From: Lachnospiraceae bacterium
GTDB lineage: Bacteria; Bacillota; Clostridia; Lachnospirales; Lachnospiraceae
NCBI GenBank assembly: GCA_016288005.1
Contig: JAEEXY010000002.1
Coordinates: 1 to 64,000 of the forward strand
Reading direction: 5' to 3'
DNA length: 64,000 nt
Shown here: piece after piece, positions 18,130-26,220 of the stretch
How positions within the stretch are numbered: the first letter of the stretch is position 1
Layout: every line of letters begins with the position of its first letter
Program-made: the position numbers and the translations under genes
The notes under the pieces: generated by a model
What the model was told of the DNA's origin: nothing
What the model saw: the letters and a program-made list of their open reading frames with translations, nothing else
The model's database searches: none

Positions 18130-19521
18130 ATGAGAAAGAGCGACATGTATATAGATTACGGCAGCGGCCGCGGGGGACGTCCGCCCTCGTTCGGGCGGAT
18201 ACTCGCGATAATACTCGTTGTCGTACTCGCCTGCGGCATAGGCTTCGGAGGCTATATCGCGGCAAAGTATTATTCGGGCGTCATGAAGGAACAGGAGCCC
18301 GATGCAGCGGGGACGCCGACTCCGACCTCATTCGCCGAGGCCATGGCCGGCGACGGTGACGCGGATCTTACCGGGGCGGCGGCAGAGACCGGCATTTACG
18401 GCCTCTGGTACAGTCCCAAAGAAGAGGCCGATGACGGCGGTTCGATCTACGATGACCTCGACGGAGAGGTCTGGATGGCGGACTTTGTGGACACGAGGAC
18501 CCGTGTCGATTCGAGAGGCATATATCTTTCGGCGCAGAAGTTCAACTCAAAGCTTGAGGACGCGCTGAAGCTGGTCGAGCAGACCGAGCTCAATACGATA
18601 GTCGTGGATATCAAATCCGACTACGGCTCCATTTCCTATCAGATGAATTCTCCGATAGCGAAGGAGGCAAAGGCACTTTCGTGGACTATCCCCGATGTCG
18701 GGAAATTCATCGAGCGCCTGCACGGGATGGGCATCTACGTCATTGCCCGCGTCGTAACCATGAAGGATCCCGTGATCAGCAAATCGAGACCCGACCTGTG
18801 CATATTTAAGACCGACGGTCAGCTCTACAAGGACAATACCGGCTACACCTGGCTGAACCCTTACAACGAGGAGGCCTGGGACTACATCATCGAGGTATGC
18901 AAATGCTGCGCTGAGGACGGCTTTGACGAGGTCAATCTCGACTATATCCGTTTCCCTACCGACAAAGGAAATCTCGGCGCGGAGAGCTACGATTACGGCG
19001 ATATAGTCAACGAAGTCTCAAAGATCGACGCAATCTCGAACGGCATCAAGAAGCTCTGCGAGGAGGTCAAGCCGCTCGGATGCTTCGTTTCGTGCGACCT
19101 GTTCGGTGCCGTTATCACGAGCTCGATCGACGCAAAGATCGTAGGACAGAGCTACTACAGGATGGCGCAGTACCTCGATTATCTCTGCCCCATGGTATAT
19201 CCGTCCCACTACGCGAACGGCTACTATAATCTGGACTATCCGGACTGTCACCCTTACGAGCTGGTCTACAACGCTATGCTCGATTCGAGGAAGGTCCTCT
19301 ACATGATCGACGACACGGTCGGCAACAAGGCCCAGGTACGCCCCTGGCTGCAGGATTTCACGGCTTCATGGGTAAGGCATCATCTGGACTACGGCAAAAA
19401 AGAGGTGCGCGACCAGATACAGGCGGTATATGATTCCGGCTATTCGGGGTGGCTGCTCTGGAACGCCGGCATAGTTTATACGAAAGACGCGCTGCTTCCG
19501 GCGGAGGAAGCCGGGAAGTAA
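18130..19521 (+). CDS. Membrane-anchored DUF4015-type glycoside hydrolase
   Basis: 463 residues. One N-terminal membrane segment (about 23-47), a Pro/Thr and acidic spacer, then a family DUF4015 TIM barrel (about 125-455): VDTRTRVDSRGIYLS, NTIVVDIKSDYG, DGFDEVNLDYIRFP and CPMVYPSHY are characteristic. DYIRFP holds the expected catalytic acidic residue. It probably faces the outside and acts on a cell-wall or exopolysaccharide. It begins three bases after the HD-GYP gene, so signalling and wall or polysaccharide remodelling may be linked. Confidence 0.85.
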   Translation: MRKSDMYIDYGSGRGGRPPSFGRILAIILVVVLACGIGFGGYIAAKYYSGVMKEQEPDAAGTPTPTSFAEAMAGDGDADLTGAAAETGIYGLWYSPKEEADDGGSIYDDLDGEVWMADFVDTRTRVDSRGIYLSAQKFNSKLEDALKLVEQTELNTIVVDIKSDYGSISYQMNSPIAKEAKALSWTIPDVGKFIERLHGMGIYVIARVVTMKDPVISKSRPDLCIFKTDGQLYKDNTGYTWLNPYNEEAWDYIIEVCKCCAEDGFDEVNLDYIRFPTDKGNLGAESYDYGDIVNEVSKIDAISNGIKKLCEEVKPLGCFVSCDLFGAVITSSIDAKIVGQSYYRMAQYLDYLCPMVYPSHYANGYYNLDYPDCHPYELVYNAMLDSRKVLYMIDDTVGNKAQVRPWLQDFTASWVRHHLDYGKKEVRDQIQAVYDSGYSGWLLWNAGIVYTKDALLPAEEAGK

Positions 19522-19565
19522 GCGCTGCAAAAATACGGGTTTACATATTCAGGGGAGGTGTTTTT

Positions 19566-20942
19566 GTGGAGATACTTATCAAAAACGGTAAGATCGTCAA
19601 TGCGGGAGGCTCCTTTAAGGGAGATGTGCTCGTAAGGAACGGAAAGATCGCGGCGGTCGGAAAAGCTCTGGACGCAAAGACGGCTTCGAAGACCATCGAC
19701 GCTTCGGGACTGTACGTGCTGCCGGGCGCTATCGATGTCCATACGCATCTGGAGATGCCTATGATGGGCAAGACCGTGAGCGCCGACGGATACGAATCGG
19801 GCACGAGGGCAGCGGCATGCGGCGGGACCACGACGGTTTTTGACTATACGCTTCAGGAAAACGGCAAGCCGATGCTGGAGGAGATCGCCGACAGGAACCG
19901 TCTGGCGGAGCCCGCGGCATGCGTCGACTACGCATTCCACGGCGGTATCAGCGAGGTAAACGCCGACCGGCTTAACGAGATCGCCGACATGGCAAAACAG
20001 GGATTCCCGAGCATAAAGGCATATATGACCTACGCTTTCGGACTCGACGACAAGGCACTGTACGAGCTGCTGCAGCGTGCCGCAAAAGAACGCGTGCTGA
20101 TCACCGTTCATGCGGAGAGCCACGGCATCGTCGAGGCAAACCGTGCGGAGTTTAAGAAAGAGGGCCTCACGGATGTCTGGTATCATTATCTTTCACGCCC
20201 CGAGATAGCGGAGGAGGAGGCCGACATACGCGCCGTAACGCTCGCCAGGGCAGCAGGAGCACCGATCTATATCGTGCATCTCGGCAGCGAAGCCGGAGAG
20301 CGGTATATCGCAAAGGCGCGCGCGGAGGGCATTCCGGTGTATGCCGAGACCTGCCCGCATTATCTGGCGTTTACCAACGAAGTGTTCAAGCGCCCCGACG
20401 GCATCAGATTCATCTGCTCGCCGCCGATGAAGGGCAAGGAGAGCCAGATCGCGCTCTGGGAAGGCATCAGCCGCGGAGTCATCGATACCGTGGCGACAGA
20501 TCATTGTCCGGCACAGACCTTTGAAAAGGACTGGGGCAAGGACGACTTTACCCTGGCGCCCTGCGGCGTGATGGGCATCGAGAATATGTACCCCTATATG
20601 CTCAATGCGGCGAATAAGGGCATGATCTCATTTGAGCGCGCGGTTGAACTGTGTTCATACAATCCCTCGCGGATATTCGGATGCGACACAAAGGGAGCGG
20701 TCCTGCCCGGACTGGACGCCGATATCGTGCTCTACGATCCCAAGAAGGAGTTTACGATTACGGTTGACAAAATGCACTCAAACATTGATTATACTATATA
20801 TGAGGGCATGAAGCTCAAGGGCTATCCGGTACTTACGATGTCGCGCGGCAGCGTGGTATACGAGGACGGAGAGTTCAGGGGCGAGGCCGGTTACGGCAGG
20901 CTTTTGAGGCGCAGGGTATCGTGCGCTTACGAAAAGTACTGA
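19566..20942 (+). CDS. hydA: Dihydropyrimidinase/hydantoinase
   Basis: 458 residues from GTG 19566 with GGGGAGGTG upstream; an in-frame ATG at 19449 lies inside the previous gene and is rejected. Amidohydrolase motifs for the two-metal site are all present: IDVHTHLEMP (HxH), PSIKAYMTYAFG (carbamylated Lys), VHAESHG, YIVHLGS and ATDHCP. The enzyme opens dihydropyrimidine or hydantoin rings. The partner genes of pyrimidine breakdown are not adjacent, and the close spacing to the glycosidase gene is probably operon fusion only. The C-terminal tail ends with a basic stretch (RLLRRRVSCAYEKY). Confidence 0.9.
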   Translation: MEILIKNGKIVNAGGSFKGDVLVRNGKIAAVGKALDAKTASKTIDASGLYVLPGAIDVHTHLEMPMMGKTVSADGYESGTRAAACGGTTTVFDYTLQENGKPMLEEIADRNRLAEPAACVDYAFHGGISEVNADRLNEIADMAKQGFPSIKAYMTYAFGLDDKALYELLQRAAKERVLITVHAESHGIVEANRAEFKKEGLTDVWYHYLSRPEIAEEEADIRAVTLARAAGAPIYIVHLGSEAGERYIAKARAEGIPVYAETCPHYLAFTNEVFKRPDGIRFICSPPMKGKESQIALWEGISRGVIDTVATDHCPAQTFEKDWGKDDFTLAPCGVMGIENMYPYMLNAANKGMISFERAVELCSYNPSRIFGCDTKGAVLPGLDADIVLYDPKKEFTITVDKMHSNIDYTIYEGMKLKGYPVLTMSRGSVVYEDGEFRGEAGYGRLLRRRVSCAYEKY

Positions 20943-20995
20943 CGTTATAAAAGAGCGGTTTCGGTTCGTGACCGGAGCCGGACAGGAGGTATAGA

Positions 20996-21667
20996 ATGGG
21001 TATTCTGGACATTATCAAAAAAGCGGCGAAAAATGGGGTTTCCAATGCTATCAACGGTTCCGTGAGCAACGCAAAAGGCAGCGTGAACCAGACGATCAAT
21101 CACGCCGTTAACGACATTGCGAACAAGGCAAAGCAGGGCATCAAGAACGCTGTCGACAACAAGACCAAAAAGTTCAAGTTCGATAAGCTTCCGACCACTC
21201 TCGAGGAGCTGCAGGCTATGCCCGAGGCTAAGCTTACCGACTACTATGCGACTGCGGCACTGGCTGTTATCGCGCTCGACGTATGCTCGACGAATTTCGC
21301 GGAAGGCGAGAGGATGCTTGATTTCTTAAACGGCCCCAACACCTTCTCCGAGAGCGACAGACAGTTCATCAGAGGCCAGTTCTCCGAGGGACGCAACTAT
21401 ATCGCGCGTTCTTATTTCGAGGGCGCTACACCCGAGAATAATTACACGCCTTCTACACCTTACAAGATCGAGGTTACCGAGACCAAATACAGCAAGGAAA
21501 ACTACGATGACGGATACATCACACTGTATCTCGAGTCGGGCGGCGCAGACGGGTTAAGACCCATTTTCCTGCGCGGCAAGAAGTCGACCGGCGAATGGTT
21601 TGTAAACGATTACCGCGGTGTGCTTGTAAGCATCAGGAAATCAAAAGATCAGGATGAATGGGCATAA
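20996..21667 (+). CDS. DUF6935-like protein with helical N-terminus
   Basis: 223 residues; ACAGGAGGT gives a strong ribosome site. The first 60 residues are amphipathic and rich in Asn, Ala and Lys (SNAINGSVSNAKGSVNQT), perhaps a coiled or membrane-associating helix. The remainder, from TLEELQAMPEAKLTDYYATA, is typical of the uncharacterised DUF6935 group found in gut Firmicutes, recognised from memory. No signal peptide. Function unknown. It has its own terminator. Confidence 0.75.
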   Translation: MGILDIIKKAAKNGVSNAINGSVSNAKGSVNQTINHAVNDIANKAKQGIKNAVDNKTKKFKFDKLPTTLEELQAMPEAKLTDYYATAALAVIALDVCSTNFAEGERMLDFLNGPNTFSESDRQFIRGQFSEGRNYIARSYFEGATPENNYTPSTPYKIEVTETKYSKENYDDGYITLYLESGGADGLRPIFLRGKKSTGEWFVNDYRGVLVSIRKSKDQDEWA

Positions 21668-21674
21668 CGATCTA

Positions 21675-21704
21675 CGGGGGGATGGCTGATACGTCATCCC
21701 CCCG
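21675..21704 (+). terminator. Terminator after the DUF6935-like gene
   Basis: CGGGGGGATG and CATCCCCCCG, ten base pairs, loop of ten bases, then GGACGGTTTT. The T tract is short and delayed. Confidence 0.6.
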
Positions 21705-21727
21705 GGACGGTTTTGGCGGTAAGTAAA

Positions 21728-22585
21728 ATGGTTTGGATATTATTGGTGCTGATCTACGGTATCAGCAAGGGACTGCGCGAGGTTTTCAAGAAAAAGGCGC
21801 TGGAGACCTCGACCACGATTGAGGTTCTTTTTTTATACACTTTTATTTCATTTCTGCTGGTATCGCCGGAGATACGCGGCGCCGGGGGAGTGCCCGCCCG
21901 CACGCTCGCGCTGATAGCGGTCAAGTCGCTGATCATTTTCGTCGCGTGGATCGCGGGATTTACTGCGGTCAAGAATCTGCCGGTGGGAGTGTACGGCCTG
22001 CTCGACCAGATGCGCCTGATTTTCGCGATGCTCCTCGGAGTTCTCGTACTGCATGAAAAAATGGGCGCGGGACAGGTGATCGGACTGGTGCTCGTTATCG
22101 CGGGACTCCTGCTCCTGCGTCTGTGGAATGCCAAAGAGGATGCGGATAAGCGGACCTCGGCAAAATATGTGATACTTGTCGTGATATCCTGCTTTTTCAA
22201 CGCTCTTTCCGGACTGCTCGACAAGATACTGATGTCGGGAGACGATCTGTCCGACGGTCAGCTGCAGTTCTGGTACATGCTTTTTCTGGTGGTCTATTAC
22301 CTGCTCTACATTATCATCCGCAGACCCGGCATACGCTGGAAGGAATCTCTTAAAAACGGATGGATATGGGTGCTCGCGATACTTTTTGTGGTCGCGGACC
22401 GCTGCCTGTTCATAGCGAACGGGTATCCCGAGAGCAAGGTCACCGTTATGACTCTTATCAAGCAGAGCAGCTGCATAGTTACCATACTCGGAGGCAGGCT
22501 GTTCTTTAAGGAAGAGGGCCTCCTGCACAAGCTGGTATGCGCAGGACTTGTTTTTGCGGGAATCGTGGCCGCTGCGCTGCTGTGA
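21728..22585 (+). CDS. EamA/DMT-family transporter
   Basis: 285 residues from MVWILLVLIYG; a TTG at 21713 is a possible alternative start, as neither has a strong ribosome site. Ten hydrophobic segments in two EamA halves are visible (GLLDQMRLIFAMLLG and TLIKQSSCIVTILGG are the equivalent positions in each half). A drug/metabolite transporter of unknown substrate in the cytoplasmic membrane. No functional clue from neighbours. Confidence 0.85.
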   Translation: MVWILLVLIYGISKGLREVFKKKALETSTTIEVLFLYTFISFLLVSPEIRGAGGVPARTLALIAVKSLIIFVAWIAGFTAVKNLPVGVYGLLDQMRLIFAMLLGVLVLHEKMGAGQVIGLVLVIAGLLLLRLWNAKEDADKRTSAKYVILVVISCFFNALSGLLDKILMSGDDLSDGQLQFWYMLFLVVYYLLYIIIRRPGIRWKESLKNGWIWVLAILFVVADRCLFIANGYPESKVTVMTLIKQSSCIVTILGGRLFFKEEGLLHKLVCAGLVFAGIVAAALL

Positions 22586-22644
22586 CGCTCCCGCCTTAAG
22601 CCGGACACTTGCGTTTTGGGGCGGCACGGATTAAACTGAAAACA

Positions 22645-22668
22645 GTAACCGCTTGCAAAAACGGTTAC
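22645..22668. promoter_or_regulatory. Palindromic operator over the -35
   Basis: Perfect 7-bp arms GTAACCG and CGGTTAC enclose the -35 hexamer TTGCAA. A bound protein would block RNA polymerase. The half-site GGTTAC also recurs at 6564-6658. Confidence 0.55.
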
Positions 22669-22681
22669 AATGCGATATACT
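22653..22681 (+). promoter_or_regulatory. Promoter of the XRE-cupin/acyl-CoA synthetase genes
   Basis: TTGCAA, 17-base spacer, TATACT, about 50 bases before the XRE-cupin ATG. Confidence 0.7.
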
Positions 22682-22683
22682 CT

Positions 22684-22701
22684 ACTTTATTGTAGTAAAG
22701 T
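22684..22701. promoter_or_regulatory. Second palindrome at the transcript start
   Basis: ACTTTA-TTGTAG-TAAAGT, perfect 6-bp arms around the predicted start of transcription; a likely site for the XRE-cupin protein itself. Confidence 0.5.
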
Positions 22702-22736
22702 GAAAAATCGTTTCTTAAAAAAGAGGAGATTTTCAT

Positions 22737-23288
22737 ATGGTTGATGAGATCAAAGAAATAGCCGAAAGAATAGCGGGCCTTCGCGATGCGTGCGGTTATA
22801 CGCAGGAAGAATTTGCCGGCATGCTCGGCATTGCGCCCGATGTCTATAAGGAATATGAGGAGTCGGGCAAGAATATCCCGATCAGCGTGATCTACGAGAT
22901 CTCGCGCAAGTGCAACGTCGATTTTGCCGAGATACTCACAGGCGAAGCGGCAAAGCTCGACACCTATCACGTCGTCCGTAAGGGACAGGGACAGATCATC
23001 GAGAGAATACCCGGCTACGTGTTTAAGGACCTGGCATTCAGGTTCACCAAGAAAAAGATGCAGCCCCTGCAGGTAACGATCGCTCCTTCGGACAAGCCCG
23101 CCGAGCTGGTTACCCACGGCGGCGAGGAGTTCAACCTCGTGACCGAAGGCTCGATCATCGTAACGCTCGGCAATAAGGAGATCCTCCTCGAAGAGGGCGA
23201 CAGCATCTACTTCGATCCCCACATCCCGCACGGACAAAGATGCGGAGGAGATAAACCAGGAACATTTATTACGTTTATATGCGAATAG
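22737..23288 (+). CDS. XRE-cupin transcriptional regulator
   Basis: 183 residues with GAGGAG before the ATG. HTH domain (about 8-62; YTQEEFAGMLGIAPDVYKEYEESG) and a C-terminal cupin (about 110-180; LVTHGGEEFNLVTEGSIIV and IYFDPHIPHGQ carry the His/Glu metal-type positions). This architecture senses a small molecule and often controls the gene next to it, here an acyl-CoA synthetase. Its last five codons form the left arm of a perfect 17-bp palindrome. Confidence 0.88.
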   Translation: MVDEIKEIAERIAGLRDACGYTQEEFAGMLGIAPDVYKEYEESGKNIPISVIYEISRKCNVDFAEILTGEAAKLDTYHVVRKGQGQIIERIPGYVFKDLAFRFTKKKMQPLQVTIAPSDKPAELVTHGGEEFNLVTEGSIIVTLGNKEILLEEGDSIYFDPHIPHGQRCGGDKPGTFITFICE

Positions 23289-23310
23289 CTGCGCTATTCG
23301 CATATAAACG
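23272..23310. repeat. Perfect 17-bp inverted repeat across the stop codon
   Basis: Arms CGTTTATATGCGAATAG (23272-23288) and CTATTCGCATATAAACG (23294-23310), loop CTGCG. The left arm encodes the last residues and TAG stop of the XRE-cupin gene. It is followed by CATAAAAAAG and not by T, so it does not look like a plus-strand terminator. It may tune expression or stability of the downstream synthetase mRNA. Confidence 0.85.
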
Positions 23311-23339
23311 CATAAAAAAGAAATAAGGAAGTAAAGATT

Positions 23340-25010
23340 ATGTTAGAGAAATTCCTGCCCCGTACGGAGTTCGACTCCTACGAGGACTTCAAAGCGAACT
23401 ATAAGGTTACGATCCCCGAAAACTTTAATTTCGGCTGGGACATAGTTGACGGCTGGGCCAAGGAAAAGCCCGAAAACCGCGCGCTCGTATGGTGTGACGA
23501 CAACGGCGAGGAGAGGGTGTTCACCTTTGCAGACATGAGCAGGCTCTCTAATAAGGCCGCGAACTATTTCAAAACTCTCGGCATACATAAGGGCAGCGTA
23601 GTTATGATGATCCTGCGCCGCCGCTACGAATACTGGATCTGCGCGAGCGCTCTCATCAAGCTCGGCGCGATCATCATCCCGGGCACACTGCAGCTGACGA
23701 CCCACGATCTCGTTTACCGCGCGAACGCGGCGAGCATCGAGATGTTCATCGCGCTTGACGATGATTTTGTCGTTACCCAGATACAGAACACTCTGCCCGA
23801 GGCACCCACCGTTAAGAACATCATGCTGGCGAACGGTCACCGTGAGGGCTGGCTGAACCTTCATGACGGCATGGACGCGCAGAGCGACGTGCTCGAGCGC
23901 CCTACCGGCGACGAAGCCACACATAATCATGATATCATGCAGATCTATTTCACTTCGGGTACCACAGGCATGCCCAAGATGGTAACCCACAATTATCTGC
24001 ATCCTCTCGGACATATCGTTACCGCCAAATACTGGCAGTGCGTGCAGGAAAACAAGCTTCACATGAGCGTTTCCGATTCGGGCTGGGCAAAGTTCGGATG
24101 GGGCAAGATCTACGGCCAGTGGATCGCCGGAGCCACCGTTTTCTGCTATGACATGAAGAAATTCATCCCGACCAACCTTTTGCAGAAGATCCAGGATTAC
24201 AAGCTCACCACCTTCTGTGCGCCGCCCACTATGTACCGTTTCATGCTGCAGGAGGATGTCGCGGCATACGATCTGTCTTCGGTACAGCGCTGGTGCACCG
24301 CAGGCGAGCCTCTTAACCCCGAGGTCGTCAGGAAATGGAAGGAGTTCACCGGATATACTATCGCGGAGGGCTTCGGACAGACCGAGGGTACCGTACTCGC
24401 TGCGAACTTCCCGTGGTTTGAGCCCAAAGCAGGCTCCATGGGCAAGCCTTCGCCGATCTACGATCTGCAGCTGATCAACTCTGAGGGCAATATCGCCGAG
24501 GACGGTGAAGAAGGCGAGATCACGATCTGCAATCTCGACAAGGAGTATCCGGTAGGTCTCTTTGTCGGCTACTACAAGAGCAAGGAGCTGACCGATGAGG
24601 CGATAGGCTCCGGCAAATACAATCTTAAGGACGTTGCGTGGCGCGATCCGGACGGCTATCTCTGGTTCGTCGGACGTCATGACGACGTTATCAAGTGCTC
24701 GGGCTACAGGATAGGTCCCTTCGAGGTAGAGAGCGCGCTGATCACGCATCCCGCGGTTGTGGAGTGCGCGATAACCGCAGCACCCGACCCGATCAGAGGC
24801 CAGGTCGTTAAGGCTACCGTTGTTCTCGCGAAGGGCTACACTCCTTCGGACGAGCTCACCAAGGAGCTCCAGAACCACGTTAAGACCAATACGGCGCCTT
24901 ACAAATACCCGAGGATCATCGAATATGTCGATGAGCTTCCCAAGACGCTCGGCGGCAAGATCAAGCGCGCGCAGATCCGCAAGGCGGACGCGGAGAGCGC
25001 GGGCAAATAA
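23340..25010 (+). CDS. AMP-forming acyl-CoA synthetase
   Basis: 556 residues. ANL-superfamily motifs: P-loop YFTSGTTGMPKMV, core GFGQTEGT, hinge VGRHDDVIKCSGYRIGPFEVE and the catalytic Lys in PKTLGGKIKR. Best resemblance is to medium-chain acyl-CoA synthetases (ACSM type, WAKFGWGKIYGQW). It activates a carboxylic acid through an acyl-AMP to the CoA thioester in the cytoplasm; the chain length is not readable. Its gene lies 51 bases after the XRE-cupin gene, the common regulator-target pairing. AAGGAAG serves as ribosome site. A lipoprotein gene follows after 18 bases. Confidence 0.92.
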   Translation: MLEKFLPRTEFDSYEDFKANYKVTIPENFNFGWDIVDGWAKEKPENRALVWCDDNGEERVFTFADMSRLSNKAANYFKTLGIHKGSVVMMILRRRYEYWICASALIKLGAIIIPGTLQLTTHDLVYRANAASIEMFIALDDDFVVTQIQNTLPEAPTVKNIMLANGHREGWLNLHDGMDAQSDVLERPTGDEATHNHDIMQIYFTSGTTGMPKMVTHNYLHPLGHIVTAKYWQCVQENKLHMSVSDSGWAKFGWGKIYGQWIAGATVFCYDMKKFIPTNLLQKIQDYKLTTFCAPPTMYRFMLQEDVAAYDLSSVQRWCTAGEPLNPEVVRKWKEFTGYTIAEGFGQTEGTVLAANFPWFEPKAGSMGKPSPIYDLQLINSEGNIAEDGEEGEITICNLDKEYPVGLFVGYYKSKELTDEAIGSGKYNLKDVAWRDPDGYLWFVGRHDDVIKCSGYRIGPFEVESALITHPAVVECAITAAPDPIRGQVVKATVVLAKGYTPSDELTKELQNHVKTNTAPYKYPRIIEYVDELPKTLGGKIKRAQIRKADAESAGK

Positions 25011-25028
25011 AAAGCGGGGGATAAGACC

Positions 25029-25958
25029 ATGAGAAACGGACGCATTTTTATGACAGTAATAATGCTGTCCGTTTTCTGTACCCTTTTTTCGGGCTGCTCG
25101 TCGGCCGAAAAATCCGCGTACTCGATGGCGGTAAAGCTCTACGGTGAGGGGCGCTTTACGGAGGCGGAGCCGTATTTCGTGGCTGCGCTCGACGGCGGCG
25201 CGGGAGACGATACCGTAAGGCTCGGACACGCCTACAACATGATCGAGCTCGGAGATACGGCCAACGCGCTCGATGAGCTGATCGCGCTGCAGGACAGTTT
25301 CACCGATCCGAATGTGACAGAGGCGGTACGCAGGACCATACTCGATATCTATATTGCAGAAGACAATAAGGCCGGAGCGGCCAGAGTCTGCGACGAGCTC
25401 GCGGGAAGGCTGAACGATCCCGCTGCGGCGGAGAGCTTCCGTACGCAGGCGGCGCTGATACGCGCCGATATCTGCAGGAGGGACGGCGACGCGCAGGGGC
25501 TTAAGAAACAGCTTAAGAATCTGATCGATATAAAGACTTTTGCGGCGGATGAGTACTTTGAGCTGTATTCAATGTCGGTTGCGGCAGGCGAGAAGGAGCC
25601 CCGCCTGCAGCTCGCGGACGAGATCATCGGCTACATGACCGGACATTCCTCGTACGTTTCGGATTACCGCCGGATACTCACTGTTGTGTTCGACGCCGCG
25701 GACGTTGCGGCCTATACGGAATGGACCCGGAGCAGTGAGGATTATTTCACGATCGCTGAGGATTTTATCGCTAAAGCCAACGAATCCCAGATTACCGAAA
25801 ATGAGGCTTTAAAGTACAAAGTCATCATCGCCGAGAGGCGGGGAAAGATGGAAGTCGCATATAACCTTTTGGGTGTATATCTTAACCATTGTCCCGACGA
25901 CAAATATGCCTTAAAGGAGATGGATTACCTCGGAAACCGGCTCGGGCTCGGGGAGTGA
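25029..25958 (+). CDS. TPR-like lipoprotein
   Basis: 309 residues. Signal peptide with lipobox LFSGC (Cys at about 23). The mature part is helical and repeated (YSMAVKLYGEGRFTEAEPYFVAALD, HAYNMIELGDTANALDEL), typical of tetratricopeptide repeats, suggesting a protein-binding scaffold on the outer face of the membrane. Co-transcribed with the acyl-CoA synthetase (GGGGG ribosome site); no clear functional link. Confidence 0.85.
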   Translation: MRNGRIFMTVIMLSVFCTLFSGCSSAEKSAYSMAVKLYGEGRFTEAEPYFVAALDGGAGDDTVRLGHAYNMIELGDTANALDELIALQDSFTDPNVTEAVRRTILDIYIAEDNKAGAARVCDELAGRLNDPAAAESFRTQAALIRADICRRDGDAQGLKKQLKNLIDIKTFAADEYFELYSMSVAAGEKEPRLQLADEIIGYMTGHSSYVSDYRRILTVVFDAADVAAYTEWTRSSEDYFTIAEDFIAKANESQITENEALKYKVIIAERRGKMEVAYNLLGVYLNHCPDDKYALKEMDYLGNRLGLGE

Positions 25959-26024
25959 AAAACCTTTAAATCCGCTAGTCCACAACCGTAGAATGAGACC
26001 TTTTCACACATAATACAAGTATAG

Positions 26025-26057
26025 AACGACCACAATATCTAGTGGTCGTTGTTTTTT
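26025..26057 (+). terminator. Terminator whose loop contains an NrdR box
   Basis: Arms AACGACCAC and GTGGTCGTT, 8-base loop AATATCTA, then GTTTTTTT. It ends the 22737-25958 transcript and overlaps the first NrdR-like box. Confidence 0.8.
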
Positions 26058-26077
26058 TGAAAAATATATCTAGTAGA
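26031..26077. promoter_or_regulatory. Tandem NrdR boxes upstream of nrdD
   Basis: The core ATATCTAGT occurs at 26035-26043 (in CACAATATCTAGTG) and 26066-26074, exactly 31 bases apart. NrdR is known to bind pairs of such 16-bp boxes about three helical turns apart in front of ribonucleotide reductase genes. The nrdR gene itself is not in the window. Confidence 0.75.
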
Positions 26078-26082
26078 ATTTG

Positions 26083-26111
26083 TTGACACTGTTTCTTTTA
26101 AATGCTACACT
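26083..26111 (+). promoter_or_regulatory. Promoter of nrdD
   Basis: TTGACA, 17-base spacer, TACACT, just downstream of the second NrdR box. The leader is about 105 bases long and carries a hairpin at 26126-26148 (GCGAGGCAC/GTGCTTCGC, one G-T pair). Confidence 0.8.
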
Positions 26112-26220
26112 TGAACTAAGGTTGTGCGAGGCACCGGAAGTGCTTCGCCGGACCGCAGAAAAACGCCGGTTTTGTCTTGTTCCGGGCATACGGTGAAAGA
26201 GGAGAGGTACGAAAGTTCTT

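Noticed and set aside
19449-19565. Upstream ATG start for dihydropyrimidinase
   Set aside because: It lies inside the preceding gene; GTG 19566 follows GGGGAGGTG and starts at the conserved beta strand.
23343-25229. 628-codon open frame on the minus strand opposite the acyl-CoA synthetase
   Set aside because: It mirrors the codon pattern of a clear ANL-family enzyme on the plus strand and has no ribosome site or recognisable domain.
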